From the NCBI RefSeq assembly GCF_008364795.1, contig NZ_VTTM01000009.1, positions 62,001 to 126,000 of the forward strand: DNA of 64,000 nt, read 5' to 3'. Of the stretch, positions 1 through 8,699 are shown one piece after another. Every line of letters begins with the position of its first letter. Positions within the stretch are counted from its first letter, which is position 1. A model generated the notes under the pieces. It saw only the letters and a list, made by a program, of their open reading frames with translations, ran no database searches and was not told where the DNA came from. The stretch comes from Azospirillum oryzae (lineage in GTDB: Bacteria > Pseudomonadota > Alphaproteobacteria > Azospirillales > Azospirillaceae). Both the position numbers and the translations under genes were made by a program.

Positions 1-1106
1 GCTTCCGGGGTCAGGCCGCGCAGGGGAAGGCCGCTGCGGGCGGCGATCTCCTGAAGAATGGACTCTGCGATGGCTTCCAGCCCGCCGCCCATCTCCGCCA
101 GGGCCGGCAGGCGGATCGGCAGCACGTTCAGCCGGTAATAGAGGTCGGAGCGGAAGCGGCCGTCGCGGATCCGCCGTTCCAGATCGACGTTGGTCGCCGC
201 GATCACCCGCACATCCACCTTCACCGGCCGGTCGGACCCCAGCGGCTCGATCTCCTGCTCCTGCAAGGCGCGCAGCAGCTTGGCCTGGAGCCCCAGCGGC
301 ATGTCGCCGATCTCGTCCAGGAACAGCGTGCCGCCGTCGGCGGTCTTGAAGCGCCCTTCCCGCCCGCGGCGGTCCAGCCCGGTGTAGGCGCCGGGCACCG
401 CACCGAAGAACTCCGCCTCCAGCAGCGTTTCCGGGATCGCCGCGACATTGACGCCGACGAAGGACCGGCCGCTGCGCGCCGACAGGCCATGGATGGCCTG
501 GGCGATCAATTCCTTGCCGGTACCGGTCTCTCCCAGCAGCAGGATCGGCGCATCGGTGCGGGCGGCGAGGCGGGCCTTGCGCTTGACCTCCAGGCAGACC
601 GGGCTGTCGCCGACATAGCTTTGCAACGTGTAGCGCGGCTGCCGACCCTCGTCGAGCCGGCGCTTGGTCGCCGCCAGTTCCGCCTCCAGCCGCGACAGTT
701 CGGCCAGCAAGGGCTTCAGCCGGTGCAGGCTGTCATAGAGAACGAAGCCGACGGCGCCGATCACCGTACCGGCATCGTCGGTCAGCGGAAATCGCGAGAC
801 CACCAGCCGTTGGGTTCCGAACAGCATCAGGTCGAGAAGGATGGGCTGGCCGGTCGCCAGGATCTGGCGCATCTGCGAATGGGGAATGATCTCCTCCACC
901 TCGCGGCCGATGGCCTCGGCAGGGTCGGAGATGCCGAGCATCCGGGCGTATTTCTCGTTGATCCACACCACCCGGGCATGGCGGTCGACCGCCACCGTTC
1001 CTTCGGACTGGGTTTCCAGAGCCTCGAACAGCGAAGGGATCGCCCGGCTGCGCAGCAGCGCCGCGTCGCCCTGCCGCACTTCGGAGAACCGTTCCCGATC
1101 ATTCAC
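1..1106 (-). CDS. Sigma54-dependent activator with PAS domain (3' end outside window)
   Basis: A bacterial enhancer-binding protein of which about 368 codons are visible. The C-terminal part of the AAA+ domain and the DNA-binding helix-turn-helix lie beyond base 1. The N-terminal about 110 residues form a PAS domain (VVWINEKYARMLG). A short coiled linker (LSRLEAELAATKRRLDEG) follows, and the AAA+ module shows a Walker A motif (GETGTGKE) and a Walker B motif (GGTLFLDEIGD). The GTG start at 1106 is the only one that fits, because an in-frame TGA lies 22-24 bases upstream of it and the PAS fold begins almost at once. The sigma54-contacting loop reads GAYTGL instead of GAFTGA. The gene is divergent from the KGG gene. 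The target is unknown and may lie to the left of the window. It resembles the RocR/AcoR-like group, but I cannot assign a ligand. Confidence 0.85.
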   Translation of the reverse strand, partial: MNDRERFSEVRQGDAALLRSRAIPSLFEALETQSEGTVAVDRHARVVWINEKYARMLGISDPAEAIGREVEEIIPHSQMRQILATGQPILLDLMLFGTQRLVVSRFPLTDDAGTVIGAVGFVLYDSLHRLKPLLAELSRLEAELAATKRRLDEGRQPRYTLQSYVGDSPVCLEVKRKARLAARTDAPILLLGETGTGKELIAQAIHGLSARSGRSFVGVNVAAIPETLLEAEFFGAVPGAYTGLDRRGREGRFKTADGGTLFLDEIGDMPLGLQAKLLRALQEQEIEPLGSDRPVKVDVRVIAATNVDLERRIRDGRFRSDLYYRLNVLPIRLPALAEMGGGLEAIAESILQEIAARSGLPLRGLTPE

Positions 1107-1321
1107 TCCCGCCGTCCCCGTTGCATGTCAGCGCAGACTTACCTTATCGGCCCCCACGTCCGAATCCGCAACCGGCTGGGGGTTGCCACTTCCGGCAAGG
1201 CCGCACTGAACCGATGGCAGGGGCGTCGCGACCATCCCACCGGCACCCTGTTCTGATCTGCACCGTTGCGTTTCCGCACGGTGACGACCTTTCGATCATC
1301 ACACAGGATGGAGAACACATC

Positions 1322-1537
1322 ATGGCGAACCAGAACGAAGGGCGCAGCGCAGGCGGCCAGCACTCCGGCGGCAACTTCAAGAACGATCCGGAGCGCGCAG
1401 CCGAAGCTGGCCACAAGGGCGGCCAGGCGTCGGGTGGCAACTTCAAGAACGATCCCGAACGTGCGTCCGAGGCCGGCAAGAAAGGTGGCGAGCACAGCCA
1501 CGGTGGTGGCGGCAACAGCGGCGGCAACAAGGAATAG
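1322..1537 (+). CDS. KGG-repeat general stress protein
   Basis: A 71-residue, very hydrophilic, glycine-rich protein with two near-identical units of about 22 residues (GGNFKNDPERAAEAGHKGG, then GGNFKNDPERASEAGKKGG) and a Gly/His/Asn tail. This is the KGG stress-induced family typified by E. coli YciG, proteins of unclear biochemical role induced in stationary phase. The ATG at 1322 is preceded by AGGATGGAG at good spacing. A longer in-frame extension upstream has no family similarity, so I rejected it. A strong intrinsic terminator follows directly, so it is probably a single-gene transcript with its promoter in the 215 bases shared with the divergent activator. Confidence 0.85.
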   Translation: MANQNEGRSAGGQHSGGNFKNDPERAAEAGHKGGQASGGNFKNDPERASEAGKKGGEHSHGGGGNSGGNKE

Positions 1538-1590
1538 GGAGTGACCGGCTCCACGATCCGGTAACGCCCGGGCGAACCGCCCGGCTGGGG

Positions 1591-1618
1591 AAGCGCGCCG
1601 ATTTCGGCGCGCTTTTCC
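1591..1618 (+). terminator. Intrinsic terminator after KGG gene
   Basis: An 11-base perfect stem (AAGCGCGCCGA and its complement) with a two-base TT spacer, followed by a short T-rich stretch (TTTTCCTTT). It lies 53 bases after the KGG stop codon. Confidence 0.8.
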
Positions 1619-1724
1619 TTTCCCGCGGAGAAGCTTGCGCAGCTTCGACGGAAAGGTTCATTCTCTGCACTTCCCGTGCGCCGCAACCGACGACCGCCGA
1701 AGCCCCGACCATGCACGCTCCGCG

Positions 1725-3572
1725 ATGACCCTTCCGTCAGCCCTGCTTCTGGCCGCGGTCGTCGCCACCTTGTGGATCGCAGCGCGCAGCTGGACCTTGC
1801 CTGCATTTCCCGGCCGCACCGATTTCGTACTGATGCAGTTGTCGGCCGCCTGGTGGTCGACGGCCGTCGCCATCGAGAGCATCGTTCCGGATCCCGCCGA
1901 CAAGCTGCTGTGGGCGGAAATGGCCTGGCTGGGCATTGTCTGCACACCAAGCCTATGGGCGTTCTTCCTGTGGTCCTACACGAGGGGCGAGCTGCCGGAG
2001 CGCTGGCGGCTGGCGCTGGTGACGATCGGATTGGCGACCTGGGCGGTGGCCCTGACCAACGACGCCCACCATCTGTTCTACACCGCCGTCCGGCCGGTCA
2101 ATGCGGAGCCGGGCGCCGCCCTGGTCTACAGCCACGGCCTGCTGTTCTACGTCGTCACCATCTACATCTATGCCTTCATGGTGATGAGCATCGTCGTCAC
2201 CGCCAGCGGCATCCACCGGGCAACTCCGGCTTACCGCACCCATTACCTGGGTTTCCTGGTGGTGATGGCCGTACCGTGGGCCGCCAATGCCGGGTATGTC
2301 TTCGGCAACCTGACCCTGTTCGACCTGGACCCCACCGCCTTCAGCTTCCTGATGATGGACGGGATCTTCTACTGGCTGATCACCCGGAGGCGCCTTTTCG
2401 ACCTGTTGCCGGTGGCGCGCGATGCACTGCTGGACGCAGTGCCCGATCCGGTGCTGGTGCTGGACGGCGACGGCACCGTGGTGGAAGCCAATCCGGCAGC
2501 ACAGGCGCTTGCCGGCGATCATGCCGCCATCGGGCGACGGCTTGCCGACCTGCCTGGGCTGTCGGCACTGTCCACCATGGTCGCCGCCAAGCCGGCAACT
2601 GTATCGGGACCGCTGACGCTGGACTGCGGCGGCTCTCCTCGCTGCTTCGAGGTGACCTGGGTGCCGCTGACGGCGGGCGGCGGCGGGCGCGAGGTCGGCT
2701 GCTTGCTGATGCTGCGCGACGTCACCCACCGCCACCGGGCCGAGATGCGACTGGAGGACACCGTGCGCCGCCTCGACCTCGCCCGGCTGGAGGCGGAAGA
2801 GCGGCTGGTGGCGGAACAGGAGGCGAAGCGGGCGCTGAACGGCTTCCTGTCGATGGCGGCGCATGAGTTCAAGACGCCGCTCGCCATCATCGACGGGGCG
2901 GCACAGCTTCTGCTGATGGATGCGGAGGTGAAGGCTCCCGGCATGCTGCCGCGGCTGGAGAAAATCCGCCGCGCCGTGCGCCGGCAGATCAACATTCTGG
3001 AAACCTGCCTTGCCGACGACCGGCTGAGCGATCCCGCCTTCGCGTTGCGCCGCGACCGGCTGGAGTTGCCGGTCCTGCTGCGCGCCGCCGCCTCGGCCCA
3101 GGGCGACGCCGCGCCCGGCCGGCGGATCGAGCTGGAGCTGGACGGCTGTCCGGCCCGGATGACCGGCGACGGCCCGATGCTGGAGCTTTGCGTCCACAAC
3201 CTGTTGAACAACGCGCTGAAATATTCGCCTGCCGGCACGCCGGTCCGGCTGCACGCCTGGAGCGAACGAGGGCCGGACGGGCAATCGCATCTGGCGCAAT
3301 CGCATCTGGCGTTGTCGGTGGCCGACCAGGGCATCGGCATTCCGGATAGCGAGCGGGAGCGGGTGTTCGACCGCTTCTTCCGCGCGTCCAACACCGGCAC
3401 GGCAGCGGGCAGCGGCGTCGGGCTGAACATGGTCCGCCGCATCGCCGCCCTGCACGGCGGAACAGTGACAGTGGACAGCCGGCTGGGCGGGGGCAGCGTC
3501 TTCACCCTGCGGATCCCGCTGTGTGAAGAGGCGCCCTGCGAGGATCGGATGGCCGGCATGCCGGCGGATTAA
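1725..3572 (+). CDS. Membrane histidine kinase, N-terminal 7TM-type sensor plus PAS
   Basis: A 615-residue sensor kinase. Residues 1 to about 220 are hydrophobic with about seven membrane spans, resembling the 7TM histidine-kinase N-terminal domain. A PAS domain (DAVPDPVLVLDGDGTVVEANPA) follows at about 230-345. The HisKA phosphoacceptor is His380 in AAHEFKTPLA. The HATPase domain shows an N box (NLLNNALKYSP, about 492) and a G box (DQGIGIPDS, about 533; GSGVGLNMV). I chose the ATG at 1725 because the upstream 30 in-frame codons are polar and the membrane domain begins directly after MTLPSALLLAAVV. There is no response regulator next to it, so its partner is encoded elsewhere. The TRAP transporter genes start 79 bases downstream on the same strand. 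That spacing allows, but does not prove, a role in controlling them. Confidence 0.85.
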   Translation: MTLPSALLLAAVVATLWIAARSWTLPAFPGRTDFVLMQLSAAWWSTAVAIESIVPDPADKLLWAEMAWLGIVCTPSLWAFFLWSYTRGELPERWRLALVTIGLATWAVALTNDAHHLFYTAVRPVNAEPGAALVYSHGLLFYVVTIYIYAFMVMSIVVTASGIHRATPAYRTHYLGFLVVMAVPWAANAGYVFGNLTLFDLDPTAFSFLMMDGIFYWLITRRRLFDLLPVARDALLDAVPDPVLVLDGDGTVVEANPAAQALAGDHAAIGRRLADLPGLSALSTMVAAKPATVSGPLTLDCGGSPRCFEVTWVPLTAGGGGREVGCLLMLRDVTHRHRAEMRLEDTVRRLDLARLEAEERLVAEQEAKRALNGFLSMAAHEFKTPLAIIDGAAQLLLMDAEVKAPGMLPRLEKIRRAVRRQINILETCLADDRLSDPAFALRRDRLELPVLLRAAASAQGDAAPGRRIELELDGCPARMTGDGPMLELCVHNLLNNALKYSPAGTPVRLHAWSERGPDGQSHLAQSHLALSVADQGIGIPDSERERVFDRFFRASNTGTAAGSGVGLNMVRRIAALHGGTVTVDSRLGGGSVFTLRIPLCEEAPCEDRMAGMPAD

Positions 3573-3651
3573 TCCGTCGGAGAGATCGTTTCTTGCATTG
3601 ATTGACAGGTGAAGGGAATAATCCCGCTCCCTCCATCTGGACCCTGGCAAT

Positions 3652-4191
3652 ATGAGCGATCACGACCCCACCGTCGTCCGGCCGGTGCCGAAACCCCGCG
3701 TCCCTCTGGGCATCGAAGAGGTGCTGGTCGCCATCACCATGGGGGTGGTGGCGCTGATCACCTTCGCCAACGTCGTGGTGCGCTATCTGACCGACGTTTC
3801 CTTCGCCTTCACCGAGGAATATTCGATCGCGCTGATGGTGATCCTGACCTTCCTCGGCGCGTCGGCCGCGGTGGTGAAGGATCGGCATATCCGCATCACC
3901 TTCATCACCGACAAGCTGTCGCCCGGCAACCGCCGCCGGGCGGAGCAGTTCGCCATGGCCTGCGTCGCGCTGATGTACGGGCTGCTGGTGGTCTACGGCA
4001 CCTGGACGACCTGGGACGACTACCGGTTCGAGGTGACCTCGCCGGCACTGGGGCTGCCGCAGTGGATCTACACGATCTGGCTGCCGGTGCTGTCGTTGGT
4101 GGTGCTGGCCCGCACCATCGGCCGCATGATCCGCATCCATCGCGGCACCGAACCGCTGGAAACCGGACACATCCCGGAGGGTGAGCCGTGA
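3652..4191 (+). CDS. dctQ: TRAP transporter small permease subunit DctQ
   Basis: A 179-residue integral membrane protein with four predicted spans. It matches the DctQ subunit of tripartite ATP-independent periplasmic (TRAP) transporters: an early helix (VLVAITMGVVALITFANVVVRYL), the conserved EEYSIALMVILTFLGA segment, and the characteristic SPALGLPQWIYTIWLPV segment before the last helix. DctQ pairs with DctM to form the Na+-driven membrane unit. It overlaps dctM by four bases (GTGA), so the two are translationally coupled. No DctP binding-protein gene is adjacent. Confidence 0.93.
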   Translation: MSDHDPTVVRPVPKPRVPLGIEEVLVAITMGVVALITFANVVVRYLTDVSFAFTEEYSIALMVILTFLGASAAVVKDRHIRITFITDKLSPGNRRRAEQFAMACVALMYGLLVVYGTWTTWDDYRFEVTSPALGLPQWIYTIWLPVLSLVVLARTIGRMIRIHRGTEPLETGHIPEGEP

Positions 4192-5471
4192 TCACCACCC
4201 TTCTCTTCGGCTCCTTCCTGGTCATGATGCTGGCGGGCGTGCCGATCGCCGCCGCCCTGGGGCTGGCCGGCACCGCCGCAATCGCCTTCGCCCATCTGGG
4301 CGTCATCTCGGTCCCCACCAGCGTCTATACCGGCATCGCCAAATATCCGCTGCTGACCATCCCGATGTTCGTGCTGGCCGGCACCATCTTCGACCGGTCG
4401 GGCGTGGCGCAGAAGCTGGTGCGCTTCGCCACCGCCATCGTCGGCCAGGGCAAGGGCGCGCTGGCGATCATCGCGGTGGTGGTGGCGATGATGATGGGCG
4501 GTATTTCCGGATCCGGCCCGGCCATCGCCGCGGCGGTGTGCGGCGTGATGGCGCCGAGCATGATCCGCGCCGGCTATCCCCGCCCCTACATCGCCAGCGT
4601 CATCGCCGCGGCGGCGGCCACCGACATCCTGATCCCGCCGTCGGTCGCGCTGATCATCTACAGCGTGCTGGTGCCAGCCGCCCCGACCACCTCGATGTTC
4701 GCCGCCGGCATCATCCCCGGCACGCTGGCCGGCCTCGCCCTCATCGTCCCGGTCTTCTGGCTGGCGCGGAAACACAATCTTGGCGCCAAGCTGTCGCACG
4801 AGCCACGCCCGCCCTTCTGGCGCAGCCTGTGGGACGCATCGCTGGGCCTGTTCGCCAAGGTCATCATCCTGGGCGGCCTGCGGCTCGGCATCTTCACCCC
4901 GACCGAGGCGGCGGTGATCGCGGTGGCCTACGGCCTGCTGCTCGGCATGGTGGTCTACCGCACCATCCGCTTCCGCGACCTCTATTCCATGCTGGTGGAG
5001 GCGGCGGAGATCTCCGCCATCATCCTGACGGTGATCGCGCTGGCCAGCGTGTTCGGCTGGGCGCTGAGCACCCTGTCGGTGATCGACCCCATCGCCGACG
5101 CCATCATCCACTCGGGCCTTGGCGAATATGGCGTGATGGCGCTGCTGGTGGTGATGCTGACCATCATCGGCACCTTCCTGGACGGCATCTCGATCTTCAT
5201 CATCCTGCTGCCGCTGCTGATCCCGATCGCCACCGCCTACAAGTGGGACCTGACCTGGTTCGGCGTCATCCTGACCCTGATGATCGCCGTCGGCCAGTTC
5301 ACCCCGCCGATGGCGGTCAACCTGATGGTGGCCTGCCGCATGACCGGCTGTTCGATGGAAAGCACCCTGCGCTGGGTGATGTGGCCGCTGGTCACCATGC
5401 TGCTGGTGGTGGTCGCGGTAATCATCTGGCCGGATCTGGCGCTGTGGATGCCGCGGCAGATGGGGTTCTAG
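4188..5471 (+). CDS. dctM: TRAP transporter large permease subunit DctM
   Basis: A 427-residue, highly hydrophobic protein of normal DctM length with about 12 membrane segments. Family signatures visible include the early PMFVLAG segment, GGISGSGPAIAAAVCGVMAPSM, PPSVALIIYSVL and FTPTEAAVIAVAYGLL. It starts with GTG inside the dctQ stop codon. With DctQ it should import an organic acid by Na+ symport. The substrate cannot be read from the permease. The stop overlaps the stop of the convergent small gene in a shared CTAG. Confidence 0.95.
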   Translation: MITTLLFGSFLVMMLAGVPIAAALGLAGTAAIAFAHLGVISVPTSVYTGIAKYPLLTIPMFVLAGTIFDRSGVAQKLVRFATAIVGQGKGALAIIAVVVAMMMGGISGSGPAIAAAVCGVMAPSMIRAGYPRPYIASVIAAAAATDILIPPSVALIIYSVLVPAAPTTSMFAAGIIPGTLAGLALIVPVFWLARKHNLGAKLSHEPRPPFWRSLWDASLGLFAKVIILGGLRLGIFTPTEAAVIAVAYGLLLGMVVYRTIRFRDLYSMLVEAAEISAIILTVIALASVFGWALSTLSVIDPIADAIIHSGLGEYGVMALLVVMLTIIGTFLDGISIFIILLPLLIPIATAYKWDLTWFGVILTLMIAVGQFTPPMAVNLMVACRMTGCSMESTLRWVMWPLVTMLLVVVAVIIWPDLALWMPRQMGF

Positions 5472-5734
5472 AGGAAGCGGGCGATGTCGCGGCTGGTCAG
5501 ATGCAGGCTGGCCGCGGCGCCGTAGCCGCGCCCTGATATCTTGCCGGCCGCTGCCGCCTCGAACGCGCCACGGTGGGCGGCGGCGTAGGCGAGGCAGTCC
5601 TCCGGCGTCGGCTCCCGCCGGCCGAGCAGGGCGCGGAAGGCAAGGCGGTGGACGGCACACCAACCGCCATGGCCGGTCGGGCGGAAGACCAGCGCGTCGA
5701 TCTCCGCCCGCCAGGACAGCCCCTCCGCGCTCAT
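5468..5734 (-). CDS. Small protein co-encoded with norR, function unknown
   Basis: An 88-residue soluble protein I do not recognise. It shows WRAEIDALVFRPTGHGG, a segment WCAVHRLAFRALLG, then TPEDCLAYAAAHRGAF and a C-terminal LHLTSRDIARFL. There is no signal peptide or membrane span. The ATG overlaps the norR stop codon (ATGA), which implies translational coupling and makes it a genuine gene rather than a shadow. The two cysteines (WCAV, EDCL) and one nearby His are the only obvious candidate ligand residues. Its place directly behind norR suggests a role in the nitric-oxide response. That is inference from position only. Confidence 0.7.
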   Translation of the reverse strand: MSAEGLSWRAEIDALVFRPTGHGGWCAVHRLAFRALLGRREPTPEDCLAYAAAHRGAFEAAAAGKISGRGYGAAASLHLTSRDIARFL

Positions 5735-7323
5735 TCGCGCAGCCCCAGCCGCCGGGCGAGACGGAACAGGTTGCTGCGGTCCAGCCCGAGCGACCGTGCC
5801 GCCTGCGCCCAGTTTCCGTCGTGGCGGGCCAGATGCTCGAGGATCATCCGGCGTTCGAGGTCCTCCACCGCGTCGCGCAAAGGCAGTTCGGGCAGGTCCG
5901 GCGGTTCCGGCAGGCGGGGCCGCTGCACCGTTGTCGCTACCGCACTCCCCTCCCCCACCTCCAGCCCGAGATCCGCCGGTGTCAGGGTCAGCACGCCGCC
6001 GTCCGGCGGACGGGCGACGCGGGCGCGGATGGCGCCTCTGCCGATGGCGTGCTCCAACTCGCGTACGTTGCCGGGCCAGGGATAGGCCAGCATGCGCCGC
6101 TCCGCCGCCGCCGACAGGCGCAGGTTGCGCAGGCCGAGACGCGCCCGGTTGCGCTCCAGGAACAGGCCGGCCAGCCGCAGGATGTCGGTACCGCGGTCGC
6201 GCAGCGGCGGCACCCGCAGCGGATAGACGCTGAGCCGGTGATAGACGTCGGCGCGGAAGCGGCCCTCCCGCACCTCCGCGGCCAAGTCGCGGTTGGTGGC
6301 GGCGATCACCCGCACGTCGACGGTGATGTGTCGATCGGAGCCGACGCGCTGGATCTCGCCGTTCTGCAGCGCCCGCAGCATCTTGGCCTGCGCCGCCAGC
6401 GGCAGTTCGCCGACCTCGTCCAGGAACAGGGTGCCGCCGTCGGCCAGTTCGAACTTGCCGCGCCGGTCGGCGACCGCACCGGAGAAGGCACCCCGCACAT
6501 GGCCGAACAGCTCGCTTTCCACCAGCGCGTCCGGCAGGGCGGCGCAGTTGACGTGGACCAGCGGCCCGGCGGCGCGGGGGGAACGGCTGTGCAGCCGGCG
6601 GGCCACAAGCTCCTTACCCACCCCGGTTTCGCCCAGCACCAGCACGACGAGGTCGCTGGCCGCCACGCTATCGACCTCCGCCAGCAGGGCCGCCATCGCC
6701 GGGCTGCTGCCGACGGGGGCGAAATCGAGCCCCTGCGGCGGATCGTCGAGGATTCGCAAGGCCGTTCCGCCATCCGCTGCCATGGCTGCGTCCTGTGCCG
6801 CCCGCCGCTCCACCGCTGTCGCGAGGTCGGCCGTCAGTTGCGCCCAGGCGGCAATCGCCCCGTCCCAGCCGTCGAAGCGCCCCTCGTTCAACGCGTCCAG
6901 CGTCAGCACGCCCCAGGGTCGCCCGTCGACGTTCAACGGCGCCCCGACGCAGTCATGTACGTGCAACCGCTGGCTAAGGTCGGGGATCAGCCCGTCATAG
7001 GGGTCGGGCAACTCGCAGCCGGCGGGGAAGCGCAGCGGCCCGCCATCGGCTTCGGCGATCGCCCGCAGGCGGGGATGCTCGCCCAGTTCGAAACGGCGGC
7101 CGAGCGTGTCCGGACTGAGCCCGCGCGTGGCGAGCGGAACCAGCAGCCCCTCCCCTGATCGGCCGTCGTGGCGCAGCAGCGCACAGGCATCGCAGGGCAG
7201 ATGGCGGGACATCAGGTCGAGCAGCAGGGGCCACAGCCGTGCTGGATCGTCCAACGCCAGCAGCAGCGCCCCGACTTGCTCTAGGGGAAGAGATGTTGTC
7301 GAATTGACAGCGTCGTTGTCCAT
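5731..7323 (-). CDS. norR: NorR, nitric-oxide-responsive sigma54 activator
   Basis: A 530-residue protein with the NorR layout: N-terminal GAF sensory domain (about 20-170), central AAA+ domain with Walker A (GETGVGKE), Walker B (GGTLFLDEVGE) and the R-finger region, and a C-terminal Fis-type helix-turn-helix (NWAQAARSLGLDRSNLFRLARRLG). In the family the GAF domain binds a non-haem iron that reacts with NO and relieves inhibition of the ATPase. The sigma54-contact loop is GAFSGA, with Ser in place of the usual Thr. It is divergent from the NO-detoxifying hmp, and the region between carries NorR-type sites and a -24/-12 promoter. Two of the sites overlap the start of norR itself, which predicts autoregulation. 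Confidence 0.9.
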   Translation of the reverse strand: MDNDAVNSTTSLPLEQVGALLLALDDPARLWPLLLDLMSRHLPCDACALLRHDGRSGEGLLVPLATRGLSPDTLGRRFELGEHPRLRAIAEADGGPLRFPAGCELPDPYDGLIPDLSQRLHVHDCVGAPLNVDGRPWGVLTLDALNEGRFDGWDGAIAAWAQLTADLATAVERRAAQDAAMAADGGTALRILDDPPQGLDFAPVGSSPAMAALLAEVDSVAASDLVVLVLGETGVGKELVARRLHSRSPRAAGPLVHVNCAALPDALVESELFGHVRGAFSGAVADRRGKFELADGGTLFLDEVGELPLAAQAKMLRALQNGEIQRVGSDRHITVDVRVIAATNRDLAAEVREGRFRADVYHRLSVYPLRVPPLRDRGTDILRLAGLFLERNRARLGLRNLRLSAAAERRMLAYPWPGNVRELEHAIGRGAIRARVARPPDGGVLTLTPADLGLEVGEGSAVATTVQRPRLPEPPDLPELPLRDAVEDLERRMILEHLARHDGNWAQAARSLGLDRSNLFRLARRLGLRE

Positions 7324-7354
7324 TCGACATCATAGCGTGCGCGGTCGCTTTGAC
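7298..7354. promoter_or_regulatory. Three NorR-type enhancer sites
   Basis: Three copies of the NorR core GT-N7-AC occur at 7298-7308 (GTCGAATTGAC), 7318-7328 (GTCCATTCGAC) and 7344-7354 (GTCGCTTTGAC). All share GTC at the left and GAC at the right. E. coli norVW also carries three such sites. The first lies in the norR coding region and the second covers its start codon. They sit about 45-100 bases upstream of the -24 element of hmp, a usual distance for a sigma54 enhancer. Footprinting is not available, so binding is inferred. Confidence 0.75.
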
Positions 7355-7397
7355 AACGCACCTTCTGTGCGGTGCGGAATCCCGGGCTGCGTCGCTT

Positions 7398-7412
7398 TGG
7401 CACAGGGTTTGC
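7398..7412 (+). promoter_or_regulatory. Sigma54 (-24/-12) promoter of hmp
   Basis: TGGCACAGGGTTTGC matches the sigma54 consensus TGGCAC-N5-TTGC exactly, with the invariant GG and GC at the correct separation. It points to hmp. Transcription would start near 7424, giving a leader of about 33 bases. Confidence 0.88.
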
Positions 7413-7456
7413 CATTCCATTGCGACATCGTGACGCGCAAAAGGATTGCCCTCTTC

Positions 7457-8632
7457 ATGCTGACGCCTGCCCAGATCGCCGTCATCAAGGCCACTGCCCC
7501 CGTCGTCGCCGCCAACGCCAACAAGATCACCGGCACCTTCTATCCGCTGATGTTCGAGCGCTACCCCGAGGTGCGCGCCGTCTTCAACCAGAGCCACCAG
7601 CGCAGCAGCGCCCAGCCGGAAGCATTGGCCAACGCCATCATCGCCTACGCCTCCAACATCGACCGGCTGGAGGTTCTCGGCCCGGCGGTGGAAGCCATCG
7701 TGCAGAAGCATGTTTCGCTCAACATCACCCCCGACCAGTACAAGATCGTTGGCACCTGCCTGATGGAGGCCATCGGCAAGGTGCTGGGCGACGCGGTGAC
7801 GGCCGAAGTCGCCGACGCCTGGGGCGCGGCCTACTGGCAGCTGGCCGACCTGCTGATCGCGGCCGAGGAAACGGAATATGCCCGCAAGGCGGCGCTGACC
7901 GGCGGCTGGCGCGGCGCCCGGCGCTTCCGGATCGTCGAGAAGACGCCGGAAAGCGCCGTCATCACCTCGTTCCGGCTGGCTCCGGTCGATGGCGGTCGGG
8001 TGATGGACTTCCATCCCGGCCAGTATCTCGGCCTGCGCCTGACCGTCGACGGCGATACCGTCCACCGCAACTACAGCCTGTCGGCCTCGCCGAACGGCCG
8101 CGACTACCGCATCTCGGTGAAGCGCGAGCCGCAGGGTTTGGTGTCCGGCTTCCTGCATGACCGCGTGCAGGTCGGTGACGAGATCGACGTCTATCCGCCG
8201 GCCGGCGAGTTCGTGCTGCGCGAGGGCGCCGGCCCGCTGCTGCTGATCACCGGCGGCGTCGGCCAGACCCCCGCCCTGCCGCTGGCCGAACAGGCGCTGG
8301 CGGCCGGCCGCAAGGTCATCTACGTGCATGCCGCGCTCAACGGCTCGGTCCACGCCTTCCGGCAGCAGATCGACGAACTGGGCGCCATGCATGAAGCGCT
8401 GAAGCCGGTCTATTGCTATGCGGAGCCGCAGCCGGGCGACAAGCCGCACATGGTCGGCCTGCTCGACCAGGAGCGTCTGGCCAGCCTGCTGCCGAAGGAG
8501 CCGGGCGTGGCCGCCTATGTCGTCGGCCCGAAGCCCTTCATGGCCGCGGTGGTCAAGGCGTTGACCGCGCTTGGTCTGCCGGAGTCGTCGATCGTCCACG
8601 AGTTCTTCGGTCCGCGGGAAGCGCTCGCCTGA
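7457..8632 (+). CDS. hmp: Flavohaemoglobin (nitric oxide dioxygenase)
   Basis: A 391-residue protein, close to the 396 of E. coli Hmp. It converts NO and O2 to nitrate using NAD(P)H. Residues 1-140 are the globin domain (FNQSHQRSSAQPEALANAI, proximal His in VQKHVSL). Residues 150-260 form the FAD-binding barrel (HRNYSLSASP). The C-terminal third is the NAD-binding domain (LLITGGVGQTPALP, YVVGPKPFM). It ends HEFFGP as in the family. The ATG at 7457 begins the normal MLTPAQIAVIKATAPVV. It is controlled by the sigma54 promoter and NorR sites just upstream, and a strong terminator follows. Confidence 0.97.
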   Translation: MLTPAQIAVIKATAPVVAANANKITGTFYPLMFERYPEVRAVFNQSHQRSSAQPEALANAIIAYASNIDRLEVLGPAVEAIVQKHVSLNITPDQYKIVGTCLMEAIGKVLGDAVTAEVADAWGAAYWQLADLLIAAEETEYARKAALTGGWRGARRFRIVEKTPESAVITSFRLAPVDGGRVMDFHPGQYLGLRLTVDGDTVHRNYSLSASPNGRDYRISVKREPQGLVSGFLHDRVQVGDEIDVYPPAGEFVLREGAGPLLLITGGVGQTPALPLAEQALAAGRKVIYVHAALNGSVHAFRQQIDELGAMHEALKPVYCYAEPQPGDKPHMVGLLDQERLASLLPKEPGVAAYVVGPKPFMAAVVKALTALGLPESSIVHEFFGPREALA

Positions 8633-8668
8633 CGCGGCACCGGAACAAAATAGCCTCCGACTGCAGGA

Positions 8669-8699
8669 GCCGGCCTTTCCCAAGGCCGGCCTTTTTTTT
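8669..8699 (+). terminator. Intrinsic terminator after hmp
   Basis: GCCGGCCTT and AAGGCCGGC form a 9-base stem with a four-base loop, followed by eight consecutive Ts. It lies 36 bases after the hmp stop. Confidence 0.92.

Noticed and set aside
4068..5663. 531-codon minus-strand frame opposite dctM
   Set aside because: Composition of His/Arg/Gln/Asp repeats is typical of the antisense of a membrane protein in GC-rich DNA.
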